A stretch of DNA of 64,000 bases from assembly GCF_014649915.1 (NCBI RefSeq), contig NZ_BMTY01000018.1:100679-164678 (forward strand). The letters run 5' to 3'. The notes beneath the pieces are model-generated. The model had not been told where the DNA came from, made no database searches, and worked only from the letters and a program-made list of their open reading frames with translations. Made by a program: the position numbers and the translations under genes. Below, one piece after another: positions 14,955 to 22,430 of this stretch. The stretch is from Streptomyces toxytricini (GTDB lineage Bacteria; Actinomycetota; Actinomycetes; Streptomycetales; Streptomycetaceae). Positions within the stretch are counted from its first letter, which is position 1; each line of letters opens with the position of its first letter.

Positions 14955-15695
14955 TTAGATGCCGGCCGTCTCGGTCCACAGGCGGGCCAGGGACTCGTCG
15001 CCCGTGACGCCCGGCCCGGTCAGCGGCAGGCGGTTCCACAGGGCCGCGTACAGCCACGACGCCTCGCCCACCACGTCGCAGTCGGCGGTGCCCTCGTCCC
15101 CGCGGACCGTGCGCGGCGGCTCCTGCGAGAGGTGGACCGTCCACACCATGCCGGTGTCGGCGGCGCGGACCCGCAGGACGCGAGGATCCGCGGTGCGGAC
15201 GCGGCTGCGCGGCCTGGCGTGGAAGCCGGTCAGCAGTTCGTCCACACCGTCCTCGGCGAACTCCGCCGCCACCGGGGAGAAGGCCGTGCCCAGGGCCGAT
15301 TCGGCGTCCAGCCGGTGCACGGCCGTCTCGTGGGCCTGCCGGCGCGCCCAGAACTCCAGCGGCGAGGACGGCGCCGTCGGCAGGAACGTCCAGCACTCGA
15401 CGTCGGCCGGCGCCTCCGCCAGCGTCCGCACCAGGGCCGCGTGCCCGCCGCGGAACCAGCCCAGCAGCTCGGCTCCGGTCAGCTCCGGTGCGGCGGGGAA
15501 CGGTGCCGGCTCCACCGCCCCCTCGGCGACGTACGAGGCGGCCCAGCGGTGCACGGCCCCCGTGTGCCGCAGCAGGTCGCCGATCCGCCACGCCGGGCAG
15601 GTCGGAACGAGGGCGTCCGTCCCCGCCCGCTCCGCCAGGTCGGCGAGCAGGGCGCCCTCGCGGTCGAGGGTCTCCACGAATGCGGTGATCTTCAT
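14955..15695 (-). CDS. Maleylpyruvate isomerase family mycothiol-dependent enzyme
   Basis: A 246-aa protein of the DinB-like/MDMPI group, which uses mycothiol, the actinobacterial thiol, or descends from enzymes that do. The N-terminal four-helix bundle holds VPTCPAWRIGDLLRHTGAVH (metal and thiol-binding His) and ARRQAHETAVHRLDAE (H-x3-H-type site, near residue 135). The C-terminal MDMPI_C domain follows. The start is ATG at 15695, only 37 bp from the divergent AlkB-like gene, so the promoters must be back to back. The substrate is unknown; many members are orphan detoxification-type enzymes. Confidence 0.85.
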   Translation of the reverse strand: MKITAFVETLDREGALLADLAERAGTDALVPTCPAWRIGDLLRHTGAVHRWAASYVAEGAVEPAPFPAAPELTGAELLGWFRGGHAALVRTLAEAPADVECWTFLPTAPSSPLEFWARRQAHETAVHRLDAESALGTAFSPVAAEFAEDGVDELLTGFHARPRSRVRTADPRVLRVRAADTGMVWTVHLSQEPPRTVRGDEGTADCDVVGEASWLYAALWNRLPLTGPGVTGDESLARLWTETAGI

Positions 15696-15732
15696 ACGGG
15701 CAGTCTTCCAGCCGCCCCGCGACAATGGGGGC

Positions 15733-16404
15733 ATGAACGGGGAACTCTTCCCGCGCGAGCGGACCGAGATCGCCCCCGGCGCCGTCCACGTGCCGGACTG
15801 GCTCGCCCCCGAGCGCCAGCGCACCCTGCTCGCCGCCTGCCGGGTGTGGGCGCGGCCGCCCGCCGGACTGCGCACCGTCCGCACCCCGGGCGGCGGGACG
15901 ATGACCGCCCGACAGGTGTGCCTCGGCCTGCACTGGTACCCCTACGGGTACGCCCGTACCGTGGTCGACGGCGACGGGGCGCCGGTCAAGCCGATGCCCG
16001 CCTGGCTCGCAGAGCTGGGGCGCGAGGCCGTCGGCGCCGCGTACGGCACCGCGCCCCCGGCGGCCGGCGAGGCCCCGTACGACATCGCCCTCGTCAACTT
16101 CTACGACGGGGACGCCCACATGGGCATGCACCGCGACGCCGACGAGCGGTCCGCGGCGCCCGTGGTCTCCCTCAGCCTCGGCGACACCTGCGTCTTCCGC
16201 TTCGGCAACGCCGCCTCCAGGGGGAGGCCGTACCGGGACGTGCTGCTCCGCAGCGGCGACCTGTTCGTCTTCGGCGGCCCGGCGCGGCTTGCCTACCACG
16301 GCGTGCCGAAGGTCCATCCGGGCACCGCCCCGCCGGAGCTCGGGCTGACCGGACGGCTGAACATCACGCTCCGGGTGGGCGGGCTCGACCTGCCGCCCGG
16401 ATGA
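15733..16404 (+). CDS. AlkB-like 2-oxoglutarate/Fe(II) dioxygenase
   Basis: A 223-aa double-stranded beta-helix dioxygenase of the AlkB group, which oxidatively removes alkyl lesions from nucleic acid bases or modifies other targets. The iron ligands are visible: MGMHRDADE (HxD, near residue 130), the distal His in RLAYHGVPKV, and the 2-oxoglutarate-binding Arg in GLTGRLNITLRVG (R-x5-R). LVNFYDGDAHMG precedes the first ligands as in AlkB. ATG at 15733 has GACAAT 7 nt upstream, so it may be leaderless. A second AlkB-like gene is at 59168-59830. Confidence 0.9.
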   Translation: MNGELFPRERTEIAPGAVHVPDWLAPERQRTLLAACRVWARPPAGLRTVRTPGGGTMTARQVCLGLHWYPYGYARTVVDGDGAPVKPMPAWLAELGREAVGAAYGTAPPAAGEAPYDIALVNFYDGDAHMGMHRDADERSAAPVVSLSLGDTCVFRFGNAASRGRPYRDVLLRSGDLFVFGGPARLAYHGVPKVHPGTAPPELGLTGRLNITLRVGGLDLPPG

Positions 16405-16447
16405 GCGGCGGTCCGCACACTCCGCCGATCATGCGAGGATCGAGGTC

Positions 16448-17707
16448 ATGAACGGCAACGGCGCCCCGCCGCGGGTGGGGGATGCGAGCAGCGGGTCCGC
16501 GGCATCCGCGCGGACCAGGCTGGAGCGGGGGCGGGGAGCCCTCGGCCCGGCGCTGGAGCTCGTCCACACCGGCCGGGCCCCGACCCGAGCCGTCCTGACC
16601 GCCGAACTCGGCGTCACCCGGGCCACCGCGGGCGCGGTCGCGGCCGAGCTGGAGGCCCTCGGCCTGATCCGGGTCGACTCCCGGCCGGGCGCGGGCGGCG
16701 CGCAGGGCCGCCCCTCGCACCGCCTCGCCATCGACGAGAACGGGCCGGTCGCGCTGGCCGCGCAGGTGCACCCGGACGGCTTCCGGGCCGCGCTCGTCGG
16801 CCTGGGAGGGCGGATCGTCGCCACCGCCCCCGGCAAGCTCACGGTGTCGGAGGACCCCGCGCAGGTCCTGGGCGCGGTCGTCGGGGCGGGCGCCGGGCTG
16901 CTGGCGGAGACCGGCCGGCGCTGCGTCGGGGCGGGCCTCGCGGTCCCTTCGGCGGTCGCCGAGCCGGACGGGACGGCGCTGAACCCGCTCCACCTGGCCT
17001 GGCCGGCGGGCTCCCCGGTGCGGGCGATCTTCGAGCAGTGCGTGAAGGACGCCGGCATCGACGGCCCGGCCCTCGCCGGGAACGACGTCAACCTCGCCGC
17101 GCTCGCCGAGCACCGGCACGGCGCGGGCCGCGGCGCCCAGCACCTGCTGTGCGTGGCGACCGGCCACCGCGGCGTGGGCGGGGCACTGGTGCTGGACGGC
17201 CGCCTCCACAGCGGGAGTTCCGGCCTGGCGCTGGAGGTCGGCCACCTCACCGTGAACCCGGAGGGCCGGGCCTGCCACTGCGGCGGCCGCGGCTGCCTGG
17301 ACGTGGAGGCTGACCCGCTCGCCTTCCTCACGGCGGCCGGCCGCACCCCGGGCCCGGAGGTGTCGCTGCTCCAGCAGGCCCGCGACCTGCTGCGCGACGG
17401 GTACGGGGAGCCCGCGGTGCGTACGGCCGCCGAGGAGCTCATCGACCGGCTCGGCCTGGGTCTCGCGGGCCTGGTGAACATCCTCAACCCGGACCGGATC
17501 ATCCTGGGCGGCCTGCACCGCGAGCTGCTGTACGCGGACCCCGAGCGGCTGCGCGCGGTCGTGGCCGACCGCAGCCTGTGGGGGCGCAGCGGGGGAGTGC
17601 CGATCCTGCCGTGCACGCTGGACCACAACAGCCTGGTCGGCGCGGCCGAACTTGCCTGGCAGCCGGTCCTGGACGACCCCCTGGGCACGCTGGGCACCGC
17701 CGCCTGA
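16448..17707 (+). CDS. ROK family protein with N-terminal helix-turn-helix
   Basis: A 419-aa NagC/XylR-type regulator (possibly with residual sugar-kinase fold activity). Residues ~30-80 are a winged helix (RAVLTAELGVTRATAGAVAA then ELEALGLI). The ROK domain follows: LAGNDVNLAALAEHRHGAGR, the ROK signature LALEVGHLTVNPEG, and the zinc motif CHCGGRGCLD. The last residue is D where E is usual; the three Cys and the His are intact. Substrate and target genes are unknown, and no sugar operon is adjacent. The start is ATG at 16448, 43 bp after the AlkB-like gene and possibly co-transcribed with it. Confidence 0.88.
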   Translation: MNGNGAPPRVGDASSGSAASARTRLERGRGALGPALELVHTGRAPTRAVLTAELGVTRATAGAVAAELEALGLIRVDSRPGAGGAQGRPSHRLAIDENGPVALAAQVHPDGFRAALVGLGGRIVATAPGKLTVSEDPAQVLGAVVGAGAGLLAETGRRCVGAGLAVPSAVAEPDGTALNPLHLAWPAGSPVRAIFEQCVKDAGIDGPALAGNDVNLAALAEHRHGAGRGAQHLLCVATGHRGVGGALVLDGRLHSGSSGLALEVGHLTVNPEGRACHCGGRGCLDVEADPLAFLTAAGRTPGPEVSLLQQARDLLRDGYGEPAVRTAAEELIDRLGLGLAGLVNILNPDRIILGGLHRELLYADPERLRAVVADRSLWGRSGGVPILPCTLDHNSLVGAAELAWQPVLDDPLGTLGTAA

Positions 17708-17791
17708 CACTGTCCGCCGCAGGCCGTGATGCCGTGCGCCGCGGGGGCCGGCCCGGCGGCGCCGCTCGCGCGGCGCCGCGGCGCGGGACCG

Positions 17792-18457
17792 CTACCCGGG
17801 GCCGATCAGCGTCGAGGCGGCCACCGACAGGCCGCTCGGCACGTGCCGCGTGTCCGCGGCGAGGACGACGGCCGGGGCGGGTTCCCGTACGGGCTTGGCG
17901 CGGACCCGGGAGGGGCGCGGGCGGGCCGGCGCCGCCGGGGCTGCGCGGAGCGAGAACCAGACGACCTTGCCGGTGCCGCCCTCCTGCGGCCGGGCGCCCC
18001 ACGCCTCGCTGAGCGCGTCGACGAGGGCGAGGCCGCGCCCGCAGGTCTCCAGGGCGTCCAGCGGGTCCAGCGGACCGGGGACGTCCAGGACGGGCGGTGC
18101 GCCCGGGGCGGCCGGCGCCGTCTCCGTCGCGGCCGGGCGGGCGGTGCGGCCCGGGCCTGCCGGGCCGGGGGGTCTCGCGGCGGCCGTCCGCAGGACCGGG
18201 AGCCGGGGATCGCTGTCGTACACGGAGACCGTGAGCCGTCCGAGCCGCAGCTCGATCTCCACCGTACAGGTCTTGTCGGGCTGCGCGTGGCGGTGGACGT
18301 TGCTCAGGAGCTCCGTCACGCCGAGCGCAGCCCGGTCTATGAGTGGATCCAGCTGCCAGTGGCGCAGTTGCGCCGAGACGATCCTGCGGATCTGTCCGAT
18401 CCGGGCGGGCAGGGCCTGCAGTTCGACGACGCAGTGCCTGCGTGAGTGACTGATCAC
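17792..18457 (-). CDS. RsbW-like ATP-binding protein (GHKL anti-sigma kinase type)
   Basis: A 221-aa cytoplasmic protein with a HATPase_c_2 domain, as in anti-sigma factors of the RsbW/SpoIIAB class. The N-box reads GVTELLSNVHRHA and the G1-like box VSVYDSDPRLP. After a ~45-residue Pro/Ala-rich insert comes the second ATP block LETCGRGLALVDALSEAWG, then GKVVWFSL. The C-terminal ~45 residues are low complexity. Streptomyces has dozens of such orphans paired with PP2C phosphatases and STAS antagonists encoded elsewhere; PP2C genes at 50759 and 63270 are in this window but not adjacent. The start is ATG at 18457. Confidence 0.88.
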   Translation of the reverse strand: MISHSRRHCVVELQALPARIGQIRRIVSAQLRHWQLDPLIDRAALGVTELLSNVHRHAQPDKTCTVEIELRLGRLTVSVYDSDPRLPVLRTAAARPPGPAGPGRTARPAATETAPAAPGAPPVLDVPGPLDPLDALETCGRGLALVDALSEAWGARPQEGGTGKVVWFSLRAAPAAPARPRPSRVRAKPVREPAPAVVLAADTRHVPSGLSVAASTLIGPG

Positions 18458-18655
18458 GGCTGCGACTCCCCGACATGAGTGTTACGGGTGCTGCACCCTC
18501 AGTAATGCTCCACCAGAGTCACCCACGGTGCGCGGGAGTGCAACCGAACGCGACCGAAAGCGATCCGGATAGATACCCAAAGTGACTGTTTGCGCAGGTG
18601 GGAGAGGTACATTGCGAAAGCAGGGGGCGAAGCAACGCACGAAGGAGCAAGGCGC

Positions 18656-19861
18656 ATGAGCACCACCCGTACCTCCGCCGCGCCGGCCGCGGCGGCGACC
18701 GCGGCCACGACGGCGGACGTCGACCGCAGTGACGCGGAGTACCGTGCCTGGCTGAAAGACGCCGTCCGCAAGGTGCAGGCGGATGCCAACCGCTCCGCCG
18801 ACACCCACCTGCTGCGCTTCCCGCTCCCCGAGGAATGGGGCATCGACCTCTACCTCAAGGACGAGTCGACGCACCCGACCGGCTCCCTCAAGCACCGCCT
18901 CGCGCGCTCGCTGTTCCTCTACGCCCTGTGCAACGGCTGGATCCGCCCCGGGCGGCCCGTCATCGAGGCCTCCTCCGGCTCGACCGCCGTCTCCGAGGCG
19001 TACTTCGCGAAGCTGATCGGCGTCCCGTTCATCGCCGTCATGCCGCGCACGACCAGCCCCGAGAAGTGCCGCCTGATCGAATTCCACGGCGGCGCCTGCC
19101 ACTTCGTCGACGACCCGATGAAGATGTACGAGGAATCGGCGGACCTCGCGGCCCGCACCGGCGGCCACTACATGGACCAGTTCACCTACGCGGAGCGGGC
19201 CACCGACTGGCGCGGCAACAACAACATCGCCGAGTCGATCTACCAGCAACTGCGCCTGGAGCGCTACCCGGAGCCCACGTGGATCGTCGCGACCGCCGGC
19301 ACCGGCGGCACCTCGGCGACCATCGCCCGCTACGTGCACTACATGCAGCACGACACGCGCGTCTGCGTGCCCGATCCGGAGAACTCCTGCTTCTTCGACG
19401 GCTGGACGGCGGACGACCCCGGCGCGACCAGCGACTGCGGCTCCCGCATCGAGGGCATCGGCAGGCCGCGGATGGAGCCCAGCTTCGTGCCCGGCGCCAT
19501 CGACCGGATGATGAAGGTGCCCGACGCGGCCAGCGTCGCCGCCTGCCGCGCCCTGGAGCGGGCCATCGGCCGCAAGGCCGGCGGATCGACCGGCACGGGC
19601 CTGTGGAGCGCCCTGAAGATCGTCGCGGAGATGGTGGCCGAGGGGCGGACGGGCAGCGTCGTCACCCTGCTGTGCGACCCCGGCGACCGCTACCTGGACA
19701 AGTACTACTCCGACGACTGGGTCGCCGCGCAGGGCCTCGACCTGGCACCGTACGCCGAGACCATCGAGACGCTCCTGGTGACCGGCACCTGGCGCGAACC
19801 GGGCGCCTGGCCCCGCCGCAGCCCGCCGGGGCAGGGCGGGGCGGGCCGGAAGCCCGCCTGA
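18656..19861 (+). CDS. cds1: PLP-dependent L-cysteine desulfhydrase, Cds1 type
   Basis: A 401-aa fold-type II PLP enzyme similar to mycobacterial Cds1, which breaks L-cysteine down to sulfide, ammonia and pyruvate; it is related to cysteine synthase. The PLP lysine lies in HPTGSLKHRLA (near residue 80). The phosphate loop is IVATAGTGGTSAT, the substrate loop is IEASSGSTAVSEAY, and GGSTGTGLWSAL is also typical. ATG at 18656 has GAAGGAG 9 nt upstream. A TACATT -10 lies near 18608. It is divergent from the RsbW-like gene across 198 bp. The N-terminal ~25 residues are Ala/Thr-rich and variable. With the cysteine-leader flavin reductase, it is the second sulfur-linked gene here. Confidence 0.88.
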   Translation: MSTTRTSAAPAAAATAATTADVDRSDAEYRAWLKDAVRKVQADANRSADTHLLRFPLPEEWGIDLYLKDESTHPTGSLKHRLARSLFLYALCNGWIRPGRPVIEASSGSTAVSEAYFAKLIGVPFIAVMPRTTSPEKCRLIEFHGGACHFVDDPMKMYEESADLAARTGGHYMDQFTYAERATDWRGNNNIAESIYQQLRLERYPEPTWIVATAGTGGTSATIARYVHYMQHDTRVCVPDPENSCFFDGWTADDPGATSDCGSRIEGIGRPRMEPSFVPGAIDRMMKVPDAASVAACRALERAIGRKAGGSTGTGLWSALKIVAEMVAEGRTGSVVTLLCDPGDRYLDKYYSDDWVAAQGLDLAPYAETIETLLVTGTWREPGAWPRRSPPGQGGAGRKPA

Positions 19862-19994
19862 CGGCCATTCAACAGTGGTGGGGGAGAAGGTTTTCAAGAC
19901 CCGCCGTGTCGCCCGTACAGGGGCTAGGCGGCGGGCCCGGCGCGCGGGATGCTGGAGGTCGCGCTGACTCCCGCCCCTCGAGCGGAGGCCGCCC

Positions 19995-22430
19995 GTGCCG
20001 GACATCCCCCGCCCCCCGCACCCCCCAGCCCCCGAACACCAGGCCGTGTCGCGGCCCTTGGCCCTCGAACTCCGCGTCCACGGCGTCCACGGCGCCGCCC
20101 CGGAGAAACTCCTCGACGACCCGCGCACCGTCCGCGTCACCGGCGACGCCACCGCCGCCGTCTTCCGCCGCACCGCCGACGCCGAGGCCGAAGCGCACCC
20201 CGAGCGGTACGCCGGCCGGCCCGTCGTGGAGGCGTACTGCTGGTCCCGCCTCACCTCGGGCAACGGCTCGCGCGCCCTGTGGCTGCTGCTCCTGCCCTTC
20301 ATGGTGGTCAACCTCGCGCACTGGGCCCGCCCCGCCGTGCCCGACGGCGCCCCGCAGCCGCGCGCGGTGCGCACGTACGGGCTGCTCGTCCGCATCCTCG
20401 CCCTCAGCCTGACGCTGCTGCTGATCGCAGCCGCCTGCGAGGTCGCCCTGGACCTGCTCGCCTGGCAGTGCGCCGGCTCGCAGCCCTGCACCCGCTCCCG
20501 CTGGTGGCTGCGCTTCGCCGAACCCGGCCGCTGGTGGGGCCAGCCGGGCCGGCGCCTCGCGCTCGCCGCCCTCGTCCCGGCGGCCCTGACCGGGCTCCTG
20601 TGGTTCCTGTCGAACCGGACGTGGAGCGCGTACGAATCCCAGACGCCGCCCGCCGGCCACGGCACCGGAGCCCCCGGGGGCGGCACCGCCGGCACCCCCG
20701 CCCTCGGCCGGCCCGGGTTCTGGTACGGGCGCCGCATCGTGGCCCGGCTGCGCGCGGCCCACACCGCGGCCGGGCTGCTCACCGTCGCCGCCGCAGTCGC
20801 CCTCCCGGTCGCCCGCCGCGACGCCGCCGCGGGCGCCGCCGTCCTGGAATCCGTCGGCTGGGCCCTGGAGGCGCTGCTCGTCGCCGGGACCGCCGCGGTC
20901 GCCTGGGTCGTCTGCCGGCGCGGCCGCACCGAAACCCGCCCCGACCACCGGCTCGACCGGGCCGCGACCACCCTGCTGCCCGGCGCCGCGCTCGCCCTCC
21001 TCACCGCCGTCCTGGTGTACGCCTGCTGGTCGCGCCCCGGATGGACCTCCTCGGGCCGCCTGCCCGGCGACTTCGCCTTCGGCCTGCTGATGCTGGGCCA
21101 GGGCTGCTGCATCGTCGCGCTCGCCGCCGTCGCCCGCAGCCTGTACCGGCGGGCCCCCGACCCGGCGACCGCGCTGCGCGGGCTCGGCGGGCCGGCCGTC
21201 GCCGTGCTCGCCTGCGCCCTCGGCGGCGTCATGTCCGGCGGGGTCGCCGGGCGCTTCGCCGACTGGCTCGGGGAGGGGGCGCCGGCCGAGCCGCCCGTCC
21301 TGCTGTCATGGCAGGCCGCCGTCCTCCCGCCGGTCCTCCTCGCCCTGGCCTGCCTGGCCGTGTTCCACGCCGCGGGGGCGGCCCGCACCCGCCGCCGGAT
21401 CGCCGCCGGGGTAGCTGCCGAGTACGCAGGGTCCGTCCCGGACGGCGACCGAAGCCGCCGCATCGCCGGCGCCCGTACGGCAGCCGCCCTGACCGACGCC
21501 GCGCCGCGGTTCGCCGCCGCCCTCTCCGGGATCACCCTGCTGCTCGGCGCCGGAGCCCTCGCCGGGGCCTGGCTGACCGGCAAGGTTCCCGGCGAGGCCG
21601 CCCGCGGGGCACATCCGCTGCTGGAGGCCGCCGCGCGCGCCGCCCAGGACGCCGGGTCGTGGCTCGTCGGCCTCGGCTTCCTCCTCTTCGTCACGTGGGG
21701 CCGGCGCGCCTACCGCGACCCCGCCGCCCGCCGCACCGTCGGCGTGCTGTGGGACGTCGGCACGTTCTGGCCGCGTGCCGCCCACCCCTTCGCGCCGCCC
21801 TGCTACGCCGAGCGCGCCGTCCCCGACCTGACGTGGCGGATGACGGCCTGGACCGGCCGCACCGGCGGACGCCTCGTCATCTCCGGCCACTCCCAGGGCA
21901 GCGTCCTGGCAGCCGCCGCGGTCTGGCAGCTCCCGCCGCTCGTGCGCCACCGCGTCGCCCTCCTCACGTACGGCTCGCCGCTGCGCCGGCTGTACGGCCG
22001 ATGGTTCCCCGCGTACTTCGGGAGCGGACCGCTGCTGTCGCTGCACCGCGACGTCGACTGCTGGCGCAACCTGTGGCGGGCCACCGACCCGATCGGCGGC
22101 CCGGTCGTCCCCGAGGCGGGCCGGGCCGTGGACCGGGGGCCGCTCCCCGACCCCGTCGCGTACGGGCGGACCGCTGAGCATCCGCTGCCCGCACCCGTCC
22201 TCGGCCACTTCGACTACCAGGACGATCCGGCGTTCGCCGCCGAACGCGACGCCCTGCTCGCCCGGCTCTCCGGCCCCCGGCCCCCGGCCGACGACCACTG
22301 CGGCGCCGACGACACCCGGCCCGGAGCCGCACCCGCCGCCCCCGGGACCGCTGCCGGTACGGGTTTGCCCGGCCCGCGGCTCAGCAGGGAGCGGGCAGAG
22401 CCGGGAGATCCGCCGGGAACAGCAGGGTGA
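19995..22430 (+). CDS. Large integral-membrane alpha/beta-hydrolase-like protein
   Basis: An 811-aa protein. The N-terminus has LELRVHGVHGAAPEKLL (residues ~25-41), resembling the oxyanion-loop strand of lipases. There follow about eight hydrophobic segments between residues ~95 and ~580 (for example LWLLLLPFMVVNLAHWA and ALALLTAVLVYACW), then the nucleophile elbow LVISGHSQGSVLAA (GxSxG Ser near residue 634). Near the C-terminus, LGHFDYQDDPAF holds a possible catalytic His. This looks like a hydrolase fold interrupted by a membrane domain, perhaps a lipid esterase facing the cytoplasm. GTG at 19995 follows GAGCGGAGG. The last 50 bp overlap the end of the convergent beta-helix/AAA+ gene. Confidence 0.8.
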   Translation: MPDIPRPPHPPAPEHQAVSRPLALELRVHGVHGAAPEKLLDDPRTVRVTGDATAAVFRRTADAEAEAHPERYAGRPVVEAYCWSRLTSGNGSRALWLLLLPFMVVNLAHWARPAVPDGAPQPRAVRTYGLLVRILALSLTLLLIAAACEVALDLLAWQCAGSQPCTRSRWWLRFAEPGRWWGQPGRRLALAALVPAALTGLLWFLSNRTWSAYESQTPPAGHGTGAPGGGTAGTPALGRPGFWYGRRIVARLRAAHTAAGLLTVAAAVALPVARRDAAAGAAVLESVGWALEALLVAGTAAVAWVVCRRGRTETRPDHRLDRAATTLLPGAALALLTAVLVYACWSRPGWTSSGRLPGDFAFGLLMLGQGCCIVALAAVARSLYRRAPDPATALRGLGGPAVAVLACALGGVMSGGVAGRFADWLGEGAPAEPPVLLSWQAAVLPPVLLALACLAVFHAAGAARTRRRIAAGVAAEYAGSVPDGDRSRRIAGARTAAALTDAAPRFAAALSGITLLLGAGALAGAWLTGKVPGEAARGAHPLLEAAARAAQDAGSWLVGLGFLLFVTWGRRAYRDPAARRTVGVLWDVGTFWPRAAHPFAPPCYAERAVPDLTWRMTAWTGRTGGRLVISGHSQGSVLAAAAVWQLPPLVRHRVALLTYGSPLRRLYGRWFPAYFGSGPLLSLHRDVDCWRNLWRATDPIGGPVVPEAGRAVDRGPLPDPVAYGRTAEHPLPAPVLGHFDYQDDPAFAAERDALLARLSGPRPPADDHCGADDTRPGAAPAAPGTAAGTGLPGPRLSRERAEPGDPPGTAG

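Noticed and set aside
18482..21694. 1070-codon open frame on the minus strand opposite cds1 and the membrane hydrolase
   Set aside because: Arg/Ser/Ala-rich composition without any motif; it covers two well-supported plus-strand genes.
9458..22430. Possible anti-phage defence island from the NADAR fragment, P-loop/NUDIX fusion and beta-helix/AAA+ protein
   Set aside because: The genes are spread over 13 kb among ordinary metabolic genes, the NADAR gene is broken, and there are no nuclease, toxin or recognised defence partners.
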